Assembly: GCF_030272615.1 (NCBI RefSeq) | Contig: NC_081406.1 | Span: 166,453,521-166,517,520, forward strand | Origin: Cryptomeria japonica | Taxonomy: Eukaryota > Streptophyta > Pinopsida > Cupressales > Cupressaceae | DNA: 64,000 nt | Reading direction: 5' to 3' | Shown here: positions 60,410-64,000 of the stretch, in pieces | How positions within the stretch are numbered: the stretch's first letter is position 1 | Layout: the number at the start of each line of letters is the position of its first letter | Notes under the pieces: model-generated | Databases searched by the model: none | Told to the model about the DNA's origin: nothing | What the model saw: only the letters and a program-made list of their open reading frames with translations | Made by a program: the position numbers and the translations under genes

Positions 60410-60680
60410 TTGGTATTTTCGCGTCTGCGTACTTTCGCAATGCATTTTTGATTTTCTGGCACGTCTGCGACAACTGAAATCGTATCTGTGTTATCGGCAA
60501 TATTTTGTTTTGCAGGTTTCAAAAATTGCGTTTATGTCCTAAAGTCGCGTCTGTACTTGTTTAAGCCGCGTCTGTGTTAACCAGACATGTCTGTGATTTT
60601 GAGCCGTGTCTGTGCCTCACAGAACCGCGTTTGCGTCATAGAACCGCGTCTGTGTCGAGGGTAACAGCGTTTGTGTTCAT
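60410..60680 (+). repeat. GCGTCTGTG motif array, cluster 1
   Basis: About nine degenerate copies of AACCGCGTCTGTGTT at 20-45 bp spacing. Confidence 0.85.
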
Positions 60681-61889
60681 CAATTTCAAATTTTGAAGTT
60701 TATTCATTCAATTTCAAGTTTTGCATTTAGGGTTTCAGATCTGGTCTATTTTGAGCTAATATTTTTAGATCTAGCTAACGAAATTGGTGCAGTTTGTCTT
60801 GAAAGCAAAACGTTTGGTTGAAGGCCCCTATTTTCACAAAGTCTTTTGGGTTTAAAATTTACCTAACTTGTGTGCTTGCAGGAAAGGGTGATTATTTGAA
60901 ACAATCCAAACTACTAACAACCTTTTGTTGCAGGTCCTTGGCAAGAGTTTTTGAATTTTTATTGTGTGTCTTGTTTTCATAGACTAGCAAACACTTCAAT
61001 TGGTGCACTAAAATTGAATCATTGTCTTTTGTGTCTTGAGCAATAGGCTCTTTTTGTTTAATCTTTAGAGGGTCTGTCTTCCCGTGTGGTCATTAGGACT
61101 ACTAGTGAGAAGAGAACGACCCAAGTGGTAGCGAGGAAAACCCACCTCTTCCGAACCACTATAAACAAATGTATTCATGGTGAAAACTATGGATAACGTG
61201 TGCTGGTTAGTTCATACCGACACTATGTCTCCCCATAAACTCGTTTGATCAAATTTATTTGATCAGTTGTAGGGTGTAACCCCTACCGGCTGGGAGGCTT
61301 TTGTATTTACAAAGCTGAAAGTGCCGCATGTATGGCCACACGAGCGGATGCCCTTACTAGCACCTTTTTGTTTTAGAAGCCCAAATCCTTCTACTTGTTG
61401 GGGCAGGAGGTCGGACCTTTGGTAGCGACCCACACACATACGATTCTTAGTAGAGATACAAAGTTCGTCACGGGGAGTTTTCGTGGGGACTGATGCTTGG
61501 CTGACCCGAGAAGTGAGTGCCGAGGGTGGAGCCAGTGAGGTCAAGCATCTAAGTATCCGCTCTCAATAGCGTAGCCTCAGGGGTAAAACCTCATGTGGGA
61601 TCAACAACTATTGTCTTGGCCAGCCATAAGAATTGTGTTTGACTTATTGTAAACATTCAAACATTCAAGACCAAACAGCAAAACATTGTGTCTTTTGTGT
61701 CTTCAAGTGTATGCAAAACAATTTTACATCAAACAACACACTTTTCTTGGAGTCATTGTCAGTCTAAACACTTGCAAACATTGAGTCCTCATCAACATTG
61801 TGTCCTCTTGTCACGAAAAAATAGTCAAACAGTCAGATTTGGTCACAACAAAATAACTTCACAAATTGGAAAAAATTGCACAAATTTTG

Positions 61890-62085
61890 CAGAAACGCGT
61901 ATGTGTCTGTCATAATAGCGTCTGTGTTGTCTAACCGCGTCTGTGAAGGGCAAAATCGCGTCTATGTCCCCAGAATCAACAATGCATTTCACAAAAATCT
62001 CTGAAGCGCGTCTGTGTTGAACAGAACCACGTTTGTGTCAGGAAACCGTGTCTGTGAAGTATACAAGCGCGTCTGTGTTCAGAAT
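61890..62085 (+). repeat. GCGTCTGTG motif array, cluster 2
   Basis: Eight copies of the same motif, 1.2 kb after cluster 1, e.g. ACCGCGTCTGTGAAGG and GCGCGTCTGTGTTGAAC. Confidence 0.85.
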
Positions 62086-62569
62086 TGCAAAAAAATTTAC
62101 AGTCCAGCAAACAAACACATTCAATTTCGGAATTCTTGAGTTTCCTAGGTTGTTTCTCCAGGTTTCATTTAGCATTCAACCTGTCTTTGGGTCTCACATA
62201 GTCCATCATTGCTTCATATCTCACTTTACATTTATAATTTTCTAAACTTGAGTCAAAAGGTCACTTGCTTGTCCTCACTATACTTTGTCAACACACTACA
62301 TACAACAATACTTTGCTAAGTGGTCCCTCATCAAGGTTTCTTACCTTTGGGTCTCATTTGGTCTTACTTAGAGTCAAGGTCAACTTACCTCATCAAGAGA
62401 AACTATCTTTTCTTTGGAAGCCACATCTACTCTACTACATACATACTTGGTCTTACACTTTGGACATTGCAAGTACACCTCAGATTCATTTACATTCCAT
62501 CCAACTCTTGGTCTTCCATACTTTTTCCATTTTCATCTAGTCTCACACATCTTGGTCAATACCTAGTTC

Positions 62570-63961
62570 ATGGTTGAAACCCGTCTTCAAAAATCTAGGA
62601 GAGAAACTAAAGAGGCTCAAGAGTCCGCAAACATGAGTGTCTATGAGTATGACAATGATGTCTTTTTCAATACTGATCACACTACATTACCTGACATGGA
62701 TGTCTATAGAAACATTCCAAATGTTGAAAACATGGGCACTACAAACAACAATGATACACACAATGACAATATGGACAACTTTTCAGTACATTCAGCAGAT
62801 GTGGAAGAATCCATTATGAATCCCCATTTCAATCGGTTGGTTGAGGAAATAATGAGGAGAGATAGACAATACTTCTTACAAATGATGGCACAAAGTGGAG
62901 CCAAGATACCTCATGATTTTGACATGTCTCAAATAATGGAAAATCGACCTTTGCAACAAACTCACTTCAAGATGGATCAAAGAAGGCCTAATAGTGGAGG
63001 CAATAGAGGACCACATATGGTACCTGAATCACCATCGTCTTTGCTTCAAAAACCAGAGGTCCCACATACACATGGTCAAGCATATGATACTCACCTTCGC
63101 AGACCATTATGGAAGTCTTATGCAGACAGATATGCTCAATCACATACCCAAGCTACGGATCAACCACCAAAGCAATTGGATATTCAAAGGCATGCTCAAA
63201 ATTTGGACACAAGGAAACCCCATGTCAAATTTGGGGGCAACACAATAGAACATGACATCCCTGTAGAGTATGGTATACATACACAAAATAGATATGGTGT
63301 TCCTCAACATGAGTCTATACCAAGTGCTCCATATACACAACATCACTATAGACCCCCCCCATATGAACATGTGTATGATCAATATCATCCATATATGCAA
63401 CATGCTCCTCCTCCAATTGGTGCCTCAAGCATGGGGTATGGTCCAAGAAGTCGATCTCCACCTAAGAGCAATTTGGAGCAACAAATCAGGGACTTACAAA
63501 AGAAAATGGAGGACATAAATACACCGAAGCCAACATACACAATGAGAGACATATGTCCTTATCCATTCGACAAGAGCATTCCAATGCCTCCATTTCCTAC
63601 ACACTTTGTGACGCCTAAATTTGATAAGTATAGAGGAAAAGGGGATCCTAAGGCACACATAAGACAGTTTTTCACAGCTTGCATTGAAGTAGCTTCAGAA
63701 GAGACATATTTGATGAGATTATTCCCACAAAGCTTAGGTGATCAAGCTATGGAATGGTTCTCCCAACTCCCACCTGGTATTAAGTCATGGGGTGACTTAG
63801 CAGAGGCATTTATTCAACATTTCTCCTACAATATAGAGACAGACATATCAGTCACTACTTTGTGCAACACCAAGCAAAAAGAGGGAGAGTCTTTTGCATC
63901 ATTTTTACAAAGATGGAGGAATCTAGCTAGCAGATGCTCTTGTGAAATTCCACAAAAATAA
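62570..63961 (+). CDS. Gypsy J gag, broken by one stop
   Basis: A 463-residue frame starts with MVETRLQKSRRETKEA. The N-terminal half is low in complexity, rich in His, Pro, Tyr and Gln. The C-terminal part is a retrotransposon gag domain (FDKYRGKGDPKAHIRQFF, then LMRLFPQSLGDQAMEWF, then FASFLQRWRNLASRC). The stop TAA at 63959 sits where relatives continue (CEIPQK, then MVEMFTQNV in the same frame), so it is probably a premature stop and gag continues beyond the window. The copy is young compared with the other elements here. Confidence 0.9.
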   Translation: MVETRLQKSRRETKEAQESANMSVYEYDNDVFFNTDHTTLPDMDVYRNIPNVENMGTTNNNDTHNDNMDNFSVHSADVEESIMNPHFNRLVEEIMRRDRQYFLQMMAQSGAKIPHDFDMSQIMENRPLQQTHFKMDQRRPNSGGNRGPHMVPESPSSLLQKPEVPHTHGQAYDTHLRRPLWKSYADRYAQSHTQATDQPPKQLDIQRHAQNLDTRKPHVKFGGNTIEHDIPVEYGIHTQNRYGVPQHESIPSAPYTQHHYRPPPYEHVYDQYHPYMQHAPPPIGASSMGYGPRSRSPPKSNLEQQIRDLQKKMEDINTPKPTYTMRDICPYPFDKSIPMPPFPTHFVTPKFDKYRGKGDPKAHIRQFFTACIEVASEETYLMRLFPQSLGDQAMEWFSQLPPGIKSWGDLAEAFIQHFSYNIETDISVTTLCNTKQKEGESFASFLQRWRNLASRCSCEIPQK

Positions 63962-64000
63962 ATGGTAGAGATGTTCACACAAAACGTTAACAAAGACATT

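Larger units (their letters stand above)
60329..62569 (+). other. Long untranslated leader of Gypsy J
   Basis: 2.2 kb without a long frame. It contains two clusters of a GCGTCTGTG motif (60410-60680 and 61890-62085) and acceptor-like GTGTGCTTGCAG (60870-60881) and CCTTTTGTTGCAG (60923-60935). Confidence 0.6.

Noticed and set aside
62570-63961. Host protein gene
   Set aside because: The C-terminal half is a retrotransposon gag domain and the leader with LTR and PBS-like site precedes it.

Overview
The window looks like a large, transposon-filled plant nuclear genome, most likely a gymnosperm (conifer-like). The evidence is nested and decayed Copia, Gypsy and LINE elements, introns of 15-29 kb beside introns of 105-274 bp, and no bacterial-type operons. 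Species and lineage cannot be fixed from sequence alone. No tRNA, rRNA or CRISPR locus was seen.

The host gene backbone is one minus-strand gene. Eleven coding exons of an LRR receptor-like kinase (LRR-VIII-2 type: signal peptide, DPCSG-type N-terminal segment, then LRR 1 to 9, one 72-bp exon per repeat) run from 58460 down to 11936 in the correct order and splice phase. The remaining LRR, malectin and kinase exons would lie beyond the left edge. Exon 2 has a +1 frameshift and LRR 2 a -1 frameshift, so this allele may be a pseudogene. Two introns (12912-28259 and 28797-57709) hold most of the transposons.

The most interesting content is a family of four giant solo LTRs: A 3462-10101 (+), B 19467-26601 (-), C 30351-34304 (-), D 37001-40699 (+). 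Each starts TGTTG/TATTG, ends CAACA/CAATA and has a 5-bp target duplication (GAACC; GGTGG/GGTAG; GCTAC; AGTCC). They share one architecture: a 5'-terminal 7-bp hairpin whose stem differs between copies by compensatory changes; a 1.5-3 kb leader of short degenerate repeats; a consensus-like 3' splice site; a variable middle; then a TATA box about 790-840 bp before the 3' end. In A and B the middle encodes the same large, unrecognised protein (roughly 1000-1200 residues, decayed). In C and D it is replaced by a short non-coding sequence shared by those two. A coding region inside the U3 of an LTR, preceded by a splice acceptor, is unusual.

Other elements from left to right: K, a decayed Copia (1-3461, interrupted by A); LINE-like 3' tails (10.4-11.4 kb); an old tRNA-Met-primed LTR element (13.65-16.7 kb) with a Gypsy solo LTR inside its 3' LTR; a LINE (about 16.8-28.0 kb) split by B; a processed pseudogene of cofactor-independent phosphoglycerate mutase (35.1-35.9 kb); E, a minus-strand Copia (35.9-41.8 kb) split by D; G, a Gypsy element (41.8-49.6 kb, continuing past 51.16 kb) split by solo LTR H (49607-51159, TSD ACAGG); F, a minus-strand non-autonomous element with a coiled-coil/zinc-knuckle gag and a second ORF behind its own TATA-like box (about 51.3-55.37 kb); E2, a Copia 5' end; a LINE 3' end with RNase H; the RLK 5' end and its promoter-side 68-bp tandem duplication; and J, a Gypsy element entering from 59555 and leaving the window inside gag.
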